From Agarivorans sp. Toyoura001 (GTDB lineage: Bacteria; Pseudomonadota; Gammaproteobacteria; Enterobacterales; Celerinatantimonadaceae): a DNA stretch of 41,816 nucleotides. Where the stretch lies: the NCBI RefSeq assembly GCF_005405585.1, contig NZ_BJEQ01000027.1, forward strand, positions 1 to 41,816. The letters run 5' to 3'. Within the stretch, counting starts at the first letter, position 1. Each line of letters begins with the position of its first letter. The position numbers and the translations under genes are program-made. A model generated the notes under the pieces. That model did not search any database. It had not been told where the DNA came from and was given only the letters and a program-made list of their open reading frames with translations. This document shows, one piece after another, positions 7,508 to 16,096 of the stretch.

Positions 7508-7944
7508 TTAAGTTTTTAAACTATTTAGGTTTTTACTAATGCAAGCCGAATTAACTGAGGAGTCACTAGAGCCATGAATCTCTATAAGTAGCTTGTAACA
7601 GGCTGATTTTACCCTTGATTGATGTTTATCTTTTGACAGGTTTAAGACGTTTTTCCACACTATTAGAGTACTTAGTCTTTGAATTTCTAGCATATCAATA
7701 TTTATATCATTTTCAGTTGAAATTAATTCATCCATTGATTTTGAGTAAAAATCACAAATACTTCGAGCGGTTCTAAGTGATATTTTATACCCTAGTTCGG
7801 CTCTTTTAATTGATGAGCAAGATATTGGATTTCGAATTTCAGAACTCTTTTCTGCTAATTTTTCTTGTGAGAGTCCTTTTTTTTTCTAAGTATTTTAAGT
7901 TCCGTCGCATTTAGTACAACACTACTACTTGTGCCATTTTTCAT
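7508..7944 (-). CDS. XRE-type HTH regulator, expressed only by a -1 frameshift or broken by a 1-base loss
   Basis: From ATG 7944 (AGTTAGA and GGA upstream; an earlier ATG at 7956 is also in frame) the frame reads MKNGTSSSVVLNATELKILR and KKK. It then leaves the helix-turn-helix and stops six codons later. At the break is a run of nine A on the minus strand (7877-7885) followed by G, read as AAA AAA AAG. Slipping back one base restores KKKGLSQEKLAEKSS...SIKRAELGYKISLRTARSICDFYSKS, a clear Cro/CI-type HTH, continuing to TAA at 7508 (145 residues). The A AAA AAG heptamer is the site used by dnaX and many insertion elements. A plain mutation is the alternative. It presumably controls the adjacent operon. 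Confidence 0.62.
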
Positions 7945-7956
7945 TCTAACTTCCAT

Positions 7957-8404
7957 CTTGTTATAAATAGTCTGTTAATCCTTTCCTGTTGGTGCTTTCC
8001 TGGTACGAACGATTGGAGGAAAGCTAGTAAAATACTTGCTGTGATTTCTCAATCAACGCAATTAACTTAATAGTCATTAAGGTAAGTGTAGTGCATTAAA
8101 TATTACGAATAGTGAATCGGTCACCTGTTGACGAGTTTTTTCATTTATACGCTGTAGCAGTGAGGGGCAATACACGCTGTATATTAACCATCTGATTTTA
8201 TGTTATTTTTTTTGATTTTTGATTTGACAAGCAAATCTTGTGTGTAAACCAAGCCGATTCAATTGGAAAAAAATTAGTCACAACTAGTTGGACTCCATTT
8301 AGTATTACTCTAACGGTCTTGAAATAAATGCTATGTATGAGTTTGTTAGAGAGCAAGAAGCTAAGGTTTCGGTATAGCGGAAGGATGGAAAAGTCTCAAA
8401 CTAA
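7957..8404. other. Intergenic stretch without recognised gene
   Basis: No convincing gene. It would contain the promoter of the XRE gene. An 8-bp stem (GCTTTCCT at 7994-8001, AGGAAAGC at 8017-8024) with a 15-base loop lies about 40 bases upstream of the XRE start. CTTTCCTG is also directly repeated at 7981 and 7996. The short + frame at 8328-8519 looks like a shadow of the pseudogene. Confidence 0.4.
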
Positions 8405-8745
8405 CTTGGTGGCTAGGCTAGAGCCTACACCCACTGAAATTTGCTCAAGGAAAAACTTTTCACTACCTCGGCAACAATGCATGCTTATTGAACGAACCGT
8501 TATGCAAATTACTATATAAATTAAAGGTACTACCAGTGCTTTTTCTAAGTCTGCGCGATGGGGTAGCATAGGAACCATTGAGGAGGGCATGGCTAAAGAG
8601 ATTAAAGGCAGGGCAGTAACAAAGCCCGTTTGTCAAAACGTTAGCGATATTCTTTCCATCATTTGCTCTAATACCAGCCGCTAAGCTGGTAAAGGTGCGC
8701 GTAAATTAAGGGTAACTAAGGACGCTTAATAGCGTAATCAATGTA
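8405..8745 (-). pseudogene. Decayed 5' fragment of the CynX-like MFS gene
   Basis: This stretch matches the intact transporter gene from about 4125 to 4555 in the same orientation, with many substitutions and small deletions. Shared blocks include GAGCCTACACCCA, GAAAAACTTTT, TGAACGAACCG, GCTAAAGAGATTAA and GGTGCGCGTAAATTAAGG. A remaining frame still reads LEKALVV and ITVRS. Only the 5' third is present and the frame is broken. It is an old partial duplicate lying on the other side of the lysozyme/DUF2589 island. Confidence 0.8.
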
Positions 8746-8765
8746 ATTGTGAAGTGGATGTTGTA

Positions 8766-8796
8766 ACATCAAGCTTCCCTGCAGGAAGCTTGATGT
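8766..8796. terminator. Strong hairpin after the GH42-like gene
   Basis: Perfect 13-bp arms ACATCAAGCTTCC (8766-8778) and GGAAGCTTGATGT (8784-8796) with a five-base loop, nine bases beyond the stop codon. No T-run follows on the minus strand, so it may protect the 3' end or act as a weak terminator. Confidence 0.6.
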
Positions 8797-8804
8797 ATTT
8801 ACGG

Positions 8805-11800
8805 TTATTTAAAAGTAAATTGCTGATTATCTCCGTTGTAACAAGACCACTGTACTAGCGATGTTCCATTCGTGGTGGCTTTACCTTCGGCATCGATACA
8901 TTTATTACTCTTTCGAGCGATTAACTCAAACCCGCCATTGTCTTTCGGGTTTATCTTCCAATGTTGGTTTTGGTTGTTTGGCATACAGCTCCATTGTTGC
9001 ACCTTCGCTCCATCGGCGGTTGACCCATTGTCTAAATCAACGCACTTATCGCTTCGTTGAGATTGAATGAGGTTCCACCCATCGCTGACAGGAACAAACT
9101 TAAAACGTTGATTTAGGTTGGACGTATTACAATCCCATTGTTGATAACCGGTGCCGTTAGCGGTGTTGCCTCCGGTTAAGTCGAAACAGCGTCCACTGTG
9201 GGCGAGTTCTAGGTTGGTCCAATCGCTTGGAATGGCACTACCGTTTTGGTTTTCGTTAACCACCACCTGTTGGTTGAGTATGTCATGTGCCTCGCGCCAG
9301 GTATGGCCTTCAGGTATTAACATGGCTCTAAACTCGTAGTCGCCACTGGGGATATCGCTAGGCACCTCAAAATCAAACCACGTGTTTTTATTGCTTGCTG
9401 AGTAAACCACTTTTTGTTGCTTTGCCACTGATGCCCAGGTGGTACGACTGACCAAGTGCAGCTCTAAGTTTTGTTGGGCGTTTGCCGAGTAATTAACACC
9501 GACAGATAGTTGCTGCCCAGCATTGATGGTTGCCGGAACGGTTATGCTTGTTAAGCTGTTAACTGCGGTGGCTTGTTGGCTGGTTTTTACCAGATAAACA
9601 TCATCAGGCGCTAACTCAAAACCTTGAGATAACATATTGCCAGTCACTAAGTCTTTTACTTTATTAGGAAGCTCTAAACGCAGTTTACGTTTGTCTTTAC
9701 TCACGTTAATGATCGACAGGGTCGTGTCGCCGTTGTTGTCAGTTGCTTGGCGAACAAACACTCCATAAGCCGCTTGGTTTTGCATATCGGTTATTTGGAA
9801 ATCTACCACTCGCGGCTTAGCTAAAGCGTTAACGTTGCTAGCGAGTTCGTCTGCCATGTCATATACGCCACTTAAGGTAATATCGGCATAAGAGGGCATT
9901 TGTGGTTGATTACGTTGCTTGCCGTGTTGGTTCTTAACAAAGGACGCTTGGCGATCAACCAGTATCTTTTCAGCGGCGTTATCTTGCAGTGCTTTATATT
10001 CCCAATAACTTAAATACGGTGTGGGCGGAATAATGATCACGTTGTTTGCGCCTACGTTGCTTAACTCTGACGCGGTAGTGAATCCTACATCTACATTCAA
10101 CATTTTAAGTGCTTCGTACACTTTGGTGAGTTTGCCAATGTAGCTGCCGTCTTGAATGGCTGAATCTTCAGAATAGAAAATACGGAATGTTGTGTCGTAA
10201 TCGACCAGTTGGTTGAAACTGTCGGTATGAGCATTTAGCTCTTTCATGGTACGACCGTAGGCATCCATCACGAGGGGTTGGGTGGTTGGCTCTGACACAA
10301 ATATTGAGTTTACGCTGCTTGGATCACCGTCGTCTTTGCGGCCCCATACCCAAGCGGTATTCATTTTCATACCGTGGGTGTGGGCTAACCAAAGGCTTGC
10401 GCGTACGTAGCTGGGTTCCATGTCAAAGTGTTGCCATTCGGCCGATAAACCGTGCCACTCAGAATCATAGAATGGTTTGTTAGGGGCTATGCTGCGATAA
10501 AAGTCTAAGCCTCGAGATTGCTCTACCCATTCAATGCTGTAGCGCTCTCTAAATTCAAATTCTTTGTTTTTAAAGTTCACTAAATCTCTTGGGCCCATAC
10601 TAAAATCTGAACCCATTACATCTTGGAGCTTGGCCAGTGCTTCAATGTCGATACCATGGTCTCGCCATTCTGAACTCATGATCCAGCCCAGTATTTTAAT
10701 GGTGACTTTGGCTTGAGGATCGTGCTGCTGAACGTTGCGTTTTAAGAAACTGAACCACTCGGTAACACGCGCCATGTTAAATTTGCACCAATCGTACCAA
10801 ATGGGGCCACCTTGTAGGGATTTAGCAATTGGCAACACTAAGCCGTTTTTAGCTTGCGTAAAGTTACTATATTGGGTGCCATAGCTTTGGTTTAAATCGC
10901 TAATGCTACTGTATTTTTGTTGTAGCCAATCTTGGTATTTTTGTTTGGTGGTGGCAGATACCCCGTTGTCGGCTAACCAGCCGCCCTCGCGGGTAGCAAA
11001 GTGTGGTTCGTTAGCTAATAAGTGAATTCTTGTGCCTTGACCAGCTTGATCTTTGGTGCCAGGAATATAGTGCTGCATGAGTTGTTGATACCAACTGCGA
11101 ATACTGCTGTTGTCTATATCGAAGGGCACAAAGTATCGGCCAGTTTCAAAGGCTTCTGGCGCGGCATTTTTTTGCCAAGTGCTGGCGTTATAACCCAAGA
11201 AAAAGACTTTGGGATCCATGTACTTACTGTTTTGTTTTTGCAGTTCTTCTACTGCGCCGCTAACCGACCAACTATGTAAGCCGCCGCTTTCTTTTAGTTC
11301 TGCTACTGGGTAGTAATCGCCACCAATTCGGCCAAAGGCATCAATGTAATTGTCTTCACTGGGTAGCCAATTAAAGCTACTAGGATAAACGGCTTGGTCA
11401 TTAATAGTGAACTTGTCACCTTTGAGAACAACTGGCCCAGAGCTAAAGTCGTAAGGGGTTTGTAATACTAAGCTGCCGTTCATTTGGGCTTGCAGCTCTT
11501 CTACAGCACGCTCAGCTACAGTGATACTGTCTTTTAACTCTTCAAAGGGAATGTTTTGCGCGTAGTTGCTAGGGATGAACTCGTTCCACCAAATAGCGTC
11601 TATTTTGGCTTGAATAACTTGCGGATTTTGCCGGTCAAATTCTGCGTATCTAAGAAATAGATCGATGACCACTTTGGATACATTGGCGTAGTCGGTGTTA
11701 AGGCCTTGCTGCTCGGCTTGATTGATGGTTTGAATTAGTAGACTGCGTGCGGTTTGTGCTTGCGACTTAAGCTGCTGATAGCTGTTGTCGTTGGTCGCAT

Positions 11801-11912
11801 CGCCCCATTGCCAGGCATTGGCGGCAGGTACACTAAGAGTAAGCGCCAGTAAACTGCTTGTACTTAGTTTTACTAAGGCTGAGTGGCAAGTGGTAAAGCT
11901 AAACGTTTTCAT
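8805..11912 (-). CDS. Secreted GH42-like glycoside hydrolase with ricin-type lectin tail
   Basis: 1035 residues. A signal peptide ends near PAANA/W34. The catalytic barrel (about 150-560) is of clan GH-A type. Acid/base Glu302 lies in HLLANEPHF, followed by a stretch typical of GH42 (YQDWLQQKYSSISDLNQSYGT). The likely nucleophile is Glu485 in FYDSEWHG. A flavodoxin-like region (VIIIPPTPYLSYWEY) resembles the GH42 middle domain. The last 130 residues are a ricin/CBM13 trefoil with three QxW-type repeats (QQWDC, QQWSC, VQWSC). Next to a GH86 agarase, it may remove galactose or short units from agar-type galactans. Family-level function is inferred, and substrate and exact GH family need a search. 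It has its own start region after a terminator. Confidence 0.72.
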   Translation of the reverse strand: MKTFSFTTCHSALVKLSTSSLLALTLSVPAANAWQWGDATNDNSYQQLKSQAQTARSLLIQTINQAEQQGLNTDYANVSKVVIDLFLRYAEFDRQNPQVIQAKIDAIWWNEFIPSNYAQNIPFEELKDSITVAERAVEELQAQMNGSLVLQTPYDFSSGPVVLKGDKFTINDQAVYPSSFNWLPSEDNYIDAFGRIGGDYYPVAELKESGGLHSWSVSGAVEELQKQNSKYMDPKVFFLGYNASTWQKNAAPEAFETGRYFVPFDIDNSSIRSWYQQLMQHYIPGTKDQAGQGTRIHLLANEPHFATREGGWLADNGVSATTKQKYQDWLQQKYSSISDLNQSYGTQYSNFTQAKNGLVLPIAKSLQGGPIWYDWCKFNMARVTEWFSFLKRNVQQHDPQAKVTIKILGWIMSSEWRDHGIDIEALAKLQDVMGSDFSMGPRDLVNFKNKEFEFRERYSIEWVEQSRGLDFYRSIAPNKPFYDSEWHGLSAEWQHFDMEPSYVRASLWLAHTHGMKMNTAWVWGRKDDGDPSSVNSIFVSEPTTQPLVMDAYGRTMKELNAHTDSFNQLVDYDTTFRIFYSEDSAIQDGSYIGKLTKVYEALKMLNVDVGFTTASELSNVGANNVIIIPPTPYLSYWEYKALQDNAAEKILVDRQASFVKNQHGKQRNQPQMPSYADITLSGVYDMADELASNVNALAKPRVVDFQITDMQNQAAYGVFVRQATDNNGDTTLSIINVSKDKRKLRLELPNKVKDLVTGNMLSQGFELAPDDVYLVKTSQQATAVNSLTSITVPATINAGQQLSVGVNYSANAQQNLELHLVSRTTWASVAKQQKVVYSASNKNTWFDFEVPSDIPSGDYEFRAMLIPEGHTWREAHDILNQQVVVNENQNGSAIPSDWTNLELAHSGRCFDLTGGNTANGTGYQQWDCNTSNLNQRFKFVPVSDGWNLIQSQRSDKCVDLDNGSTADGAKVQQWSCMPNNQNQHWKINPKDNGGFELIARKSNKCIDAEGKATTNGTSLVQWSCYNGDNQQFTFK

Positions 11913-11994
11913 TGGTTTAGTTATCCTTTTAGTCGCTCCTTAGCGCTAACTTGAAAACAGCGTCGTAGAACTAAGGTTGTTATTTATGTTTGTT

Positions 11995-12024
11995 AAAAAA
12001 AACGCCGCACAGGGATGCGGCGTT
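11995..12024 (-). terminator. Rho-independent terminator of the GH86 gene
   Basis: Arms AACGCCGCA (12001-12009) and TGCGGCGTT (12016-12024) with loop CAGGGA. On the minus strand the hairpin runs into eight T (11995-12002). It ends agarase transcription before the GH42-like gene. Confidence 0.92.
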
Positions 12025-12067
12025 TTGCTTACGGTCTTGGTGCTAGGGCCAAGATTTTGCTAACTGT

Positions 12068-15000
12068 TTAGCGTTGCGGTGGAGCGGAGAAGTCCCACAC
12101 AACAATGCTAGCTACGGTTAGCTCACCGTTATGTTTAAAATCAACATTTACGGTGTTGTTGGTAGAGAGGTACTCTACCGGTACAGGAATTTCTAAGGTG
12201 GCAAAGTAACGGTCGGCTGAGTATTTAGCTGGTCCACGCCAATCAATCGGCGTTATTACTGTGTTTCCATTTACGTTTAGAGAGTTAATGGTTAGCAAAC
12301 CACCTTCTAGGTCGTCTTGGTCTGGGAACAAGGCAACGGTAAGGCGTAACATTGCATCGGCAGAACCGCTAGGCACGACAAGGTTATTCACCTTAACGGT
12401 TTTAGCACCACCATTTACGCTAATGCGATGTGGTACTGAACCACCACTAACACTTTCTCCAAAGTATTTGCGTTCAACCACTTTTTGGTTAACGGCTATG
12501 TCGCTGCTTAATGAGTAACGCAGTACCACTGTTCCATCACCTGCCAGCGTTAAACTAGAAGGAAGCTGCTGTTTATGGCGACGCTCTAGTTTAGTGTGCT
12601 CTACACCATCGAAGTACATTTGGCGCAATTCTACATTGCTTACGTTTAGTCCAGTTAAGCCCGCTACGTTTAGGTTTACACTGGTGTCGTAATCTTCAAG
12701 ATTGTTGAGGATGACGAACAGCTCTGTGCCGTCTACGTAGGCATTGACTTGAACATCTGGATCGCTAGAGCGTGCATCAACACGTGTACCATCTACATCA
12801 GCCCATAACTCAAAGAACTTGATGTAAGAAGACCACTGCCAATCACCGTTGTTTAGTTCTGACTCCATGATCATCGAGTAGTGGTAAGGCGCGGTACAGT
12901 TAACGCTTGCATCGTAACCACAACCACCAGGCTTGTATCCCCACAGTGGTTTAGCTGGGGTAAACGGCATAGACTTTATTACGTAGTCTGGGCGTTGTAA
13001 GAATTGCATTAACATGCCGTTAAAGGCTTTAAGGTTGGCTATGTCGTAGCGCTCTTCGTGTGGGAGTTCGTCCCAGGCACCATTTACTGCGCCGTATTCA
13101 GACATTACAATCGGTTTACGGTTTTCTAGTCCACCTAGGTTCACGTCGTACCATTCCATCATGTCTAACATGGCTTGTACGTGTCCTCCACGGCGAACGG
13201 TAGGTGCGCGACCGCCGGCTGTTTCACTTGGCCAGTCGTAGATATGCACTGCGTAGAAGTCCATATCGGCACCTGCTTCTTCCATAAAGCCACGCCACAT
13301 AACATCCCACTGGTACCAGTCTTGTTCACGGGTATCATCAACGGTAGTTTGCATCTTGCTGGTGAATAACTCACAGGCTTCTTCGTCTACCCATGCACAT
13401 AGGTAGTCGTCGGCGTAGCGAGAGATACCGTCACGACGGTAGAAGTCATGCTGACCCCAAGTCATGCCGCCAATCATTGGTGCTTCGTCACCCAGTGCTT
13501 GCTTAATCTCTTGAGCAACCAGTTTGTGATAACGCCATAGATCTTCTTGGTTAGTTACCATGAACTGACCGGTTTTCATTAACATGTCAGGTTCGTTGAT
13601 CACTTCCCAGAACTTAGGCATTGGTTCGCCTACGTTTCCATTTTGCGAGTTAGCGTAGTAATTCGCTAAGTAATGGCCCATCCATTTGGCTGAGGTTTCA
13701 ATGGTTTTCGGCTGCCAACCAGTGGTAGTAATGCCATTGTCGTACCAGCTAAGGGTAGGGTAAGTAGGGTGTGGGTTAGTACCAGCAATTAGTTCGGTGC
13801 TACTTGGTGAGAAGCGTTTATAAAACTCATTGTTTGCGTAATCGTTACGCAGTACTTCACCACGATTAACCATCCAATCTAAATCTGGCGTATTGGCCTC
13901 GTTTGGATTTTGGGCGGTTTCGTTAAAGCGCCATGTAGCAGTACCGTTGTCTCGACCTAAGGTTACACCAAGAGTATTTACGATGTAATTTAGGCGGTCA
14001 CTGTGGCCGTTCCAATCATTCTCGTAAATAGCACTGTGCATGGTGATATGGCGATTACGGCCAAAGTCAGATATCCCATTTACTTCGTGCATGATGTTGG
14101 CGTTTACACTAACCGATACAGTGTGGCTATTGTTTAACTGAGAAGTCGAACAACCTTCGGCATTGGCGAACTCATCGGCAGATGTATTTGGACAAATATC
14201 TACACTGTTGGCAACGCCATCTTCATCGGCGTCGCTTCCTGAAACAGGGCAACCTTGCGGATTAACATTTTGACCAAATGGGGTGTTAGGACACTGATCA
14301 ATGGTATTCGGTATCCCATCAAAGTCGTCATCGTCTCCACCGGTGCTAATACAACCTATGTCGTCAACAAAAGAACCCGGAGGCGTGTTTGGACATTGAT
14401 CGATGCGATCATTAATGCCGTCTTCGTCGCTGTCTTTTTGCGATGGAGTACAGCCATTTGCGTCTGCTGTTTCATCACTTGGACTGCTAGGACATAAGTC
14501 ATCAACATCTGGCACACCATCGTTATCACCATCTGCTGCGAGGTCAATATTACCCACGCGACTAAAGCTGATGCTGTCGATGTTAAACTGGAAATCTGCT
14601 GATCCTGCACCATAAACTCGAATAGTATTTACGCCACTAAAGACGTTAAATTTACCATTACCAGGTTGGGTGTAAAATGCATCCCAGTCTCCGCCAACGC
14701 TATTAACTGTTGTTACGTTTTTAACCGCTAATTGGCCATTGTGGTCGGTGACCATTAAACCTACGGCTGTGTCACTGAGCGTACCGGTAGCGACTCGGTA
14801 GCTGGCGTCGTATAAGCCGCCGGTTTCTAGCTCAATGTAAAACTCTAAGTAGTCGCCAGAGTTAAAGTAATTGACTGCTTTACCGTTATCCAAGTCGTAG
14901 ATTTGAACTTCGCCGCCCACTGCTTGGTAGTTTTCGGCTTCTAGGGTAAAGCTACCACTAACGGGTACTGGGTCACTGCCGTTACCCGGTGGAATAACCA

Positions 15001-16096
15001 CGGGAGGATCAACAGGGTCAGTTGGATCAGTAGGGTCCGTCGGATCAGTAGGGTCCGTTGGATCAGTAGGGTCCGTTGGATCAGTAGGGTCGGTTGGATC
15101 GGTAGGGTCCGTTGGATCAGTAATATCAGCTTCTCGTAATAGAGCAAAGCTGCTTAGGTTCCACTGCCAATCATTACTGCCTGATGCATTTAGTCGTAAT
15201 TGTACTGAACCACTAGGAATGGATAACAGGTAGCTAGGTTTTAGAGATTGGAAGTTATCCCAGCCACCAGCTGCTACTGAAGATTTACCTACTGATGTCC
15301 ACCCGTTGCCAGTGTTTAGCAGTATTTCAATTTCTGCACCGCTATCAATTGCGGTAGCAATCAAGTACTCAATACTGTAATCACCTGACTCTGCAATGTT
15401 TAGGTTGTAATCAACATAGTCGCCTTTGTTGATGTAGTTAATCGCGCTTACACCATTGCTGGTGTAGGTGCTAACAGGCGAGGGTTGACCATCGGCAAAG
15501 GTGCCACCGCTAGACGCAAAGCTACTCGCTTGGGTAATAATCGCCTCTGGGGGTAATACCACCGGAGGTTCTGGATCTACCGGTTGGTCAGCAATTTTTT
15601 GCAGGGTAAAGTAGTCTAAATTCCACTGCCAATCGTTAGTGCCAGAGGCTGAGATTCTGATATCAACCTGGCCACTGGGCAGCTCTAGCGAGTGGTTAGA
15701 ATCTAGCGCTTGATAATTGTCCCAACCTGACGCTGGTACTGTGGTTCTTCCTTGAGAAACCCAAGCACCGCCGTCTTTTACTAGCACTTCAATTTCCGCA
15801 CCGTCTGCTATACCAGTGCCAATAAAGTAATCAATGCTGTAAGATCCTGCTTCGGCAATGTCTACTTGATAATCTAAGTAGTCACCTTTGTTTACAAAGT
15901 TGATTGCGGTTGCGCCATTTACCGTATAAGTACTTACCGCAGCAATTTGGCCATCATCGAAGGTTCCGCCAATCATAACGAAATCTTCGGCCTCTACTCG
16001 TATTGCTTCGCCAGTCGCCGCTGAACATACACCTATGCTCAGAATTGAACTGACGGCAAAGTAGAGTGGAGCCATTTTCTTTGCCTTAATAGTCAT
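12068..16096 (-). CDS. Modular GH86 beta-agarase (CBM6-CBM6-DPT linker-CBM6-TSP3-GH86)
   Basis: 1342 residues; AGGAAG precedes the ATG. Signal peptide to about residue 27 (VCSA/ATG). Modules: two similar CBM6-like domains (about 30-168 and 185-322, each ending NDWQWNL), a linker of eleven DPT units (327-359), a third CBM6-like domain (380-515) and four thrombospondin type 3 calcium repeats (522-549, 555-582, 588-616, 622-649). A GH86 catalytic domain follows from about 655, with acid/base E835 in EVINEPD, nucleophile E1000 in IVMSEYGA and a C-terminal beta domain. GH86 enzymes cut beta-1,4 bonds in agarose or porphyran. Agarase versus porphyranase cannot be decided from this. Secreted; the binding modules should hold it on the polymer. 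Confidence 0.88.
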   Translation of the reverse strand: MTIKAKKMAPLYFAVSSILSIGVCSAATGEAIRVEAEDFVMIGGTFDDGQIAAVSTYTVNGATAINFVNKGDYLDYQVDIAEAGSYSIDYFIGTGIADGAEIEVLVKDGGAWVSQGRTTVPASGWDNYQALDSNHSLELPSGQVDIRISASGTNDWQWNLDYFTLQKIADQPVDPEPPVVLPPEAIITQASSFASSGGTFADGQPSPVSTYTSNGVSAINYINKGDYVDYNLNIAESGDYSIEYLIATAIDSGAEIEILLNTGNGWTSVGKSSVAAGGWDNFQSLKPSYLLSIPSGSVQLRLNASGSNDWQWNLSSFALLREADITDPTDPTDPTDPTDPTDPTDPTDPTDPTDPTDPTDPVDPPVVIPPGNGSDPVPVSGSFTLEAENYQAVGGEVQIYDLDNGKAVNYFNSGDYLEFYIELETGGLYDASYRVATGTLSDTAVGLMVTDHNGQLAVKNVTTVNSVGGDWDAFYTQPGNGKFNVFSGVNTIRVYGAGSADFQFNIDSISFSRVGNIDLAADGDNDGVPDVDDLCPSSPSDETADANGCTPSQKDSDEDGINDRIDQCPNTPPGSFVDDIGCISTGGDDDDFDGIPNTIDQCPNTPFGQNVNPQGCPVSGSDADEDGVANSVDICPNTSADEFANAEGCSTSQLNNSHTVSVSVNANIMHEVNGISDFGRNRHITMHSAIYENDWNGHSDRLNYIVNTLGVTLGRDNGTATWRFNETAQNPNEANTPDLDWMVNRGEVLRNDYANNEFYKRFSPSSTELIAGTNPHPTYPTLSWYDNGITTTGWQPKTIETSAKWMGHYLANYYANSQNGNVGEPMPKFWEVINEPDMLMKTGQFMVTNQEDLWRYHKLVAQEIKQALGDEAPMIGGMTWGQHDFYRRDGISRYADDYLCAWVDEEACELFTSKMQTTVDDTREQDWYQWDVMWRGFMEEAGADMDFYAVHIYDWPSETAGGRAPTVRRGGHVQAMLDMMEWYDVNLGGLENRKPIVMSEYGAVNGAWDELPHEERYDIANLKAFNGMLMQFLQRPDYVIKSMPFTPAKPLWGYKPGGCGYDASVNCTAPYHYSMIMESELNNGDWQWSSYIKFFELWADVDGTRVDARSSDPDVQVNAYVDGTELFVILNNLEDYDTSVNLNVAGLTGLNVSNVELRQMYFDGVEHTKLERRHKQQLPSSLTLAGDGTVVLRYSLSSDIAVNQKVVERKYFGESVSGGSVPHRISVNGGAKTVKVNNLVVPSGSADAMLRLTVALFPDQDDLEGGLLTINSLNVNGNTVITPIDWRGPAKYSADRYFATLEIPVPVEYLSTNNTVNVDFKHNGELTVASIVVWDFSAPPQR
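15006..15125. repeat. 18-bp minisatellite encoding the DPT linker
   Basis: About six tandem copies of an 18-bp unit close to GGATCAGTAGGGTCCGTT, with few differences between copies. It encodes the (Asp-Pro-Thr) linker of the agarase. Such arrays can change copy number by slippage in steps of six residues. Confidence 0.9.

Noticed and set aside
8328-8519. Plus-strand 63-aa frame
   Set aside because: It overlaps the decayed MFS copy and has no ribosome site or family resemblance.
15006-15125. Regular repeats considered as a CRISPR array
   Set aside because: Units are tandem without spacers and lie in the agarase reading frame.
14941-15147. 68-aa frame of LLIQRT repeats inside the agarase gene
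   Set aside because: Shifted reading of the 18-bp DPT minisatellite; not a gene.
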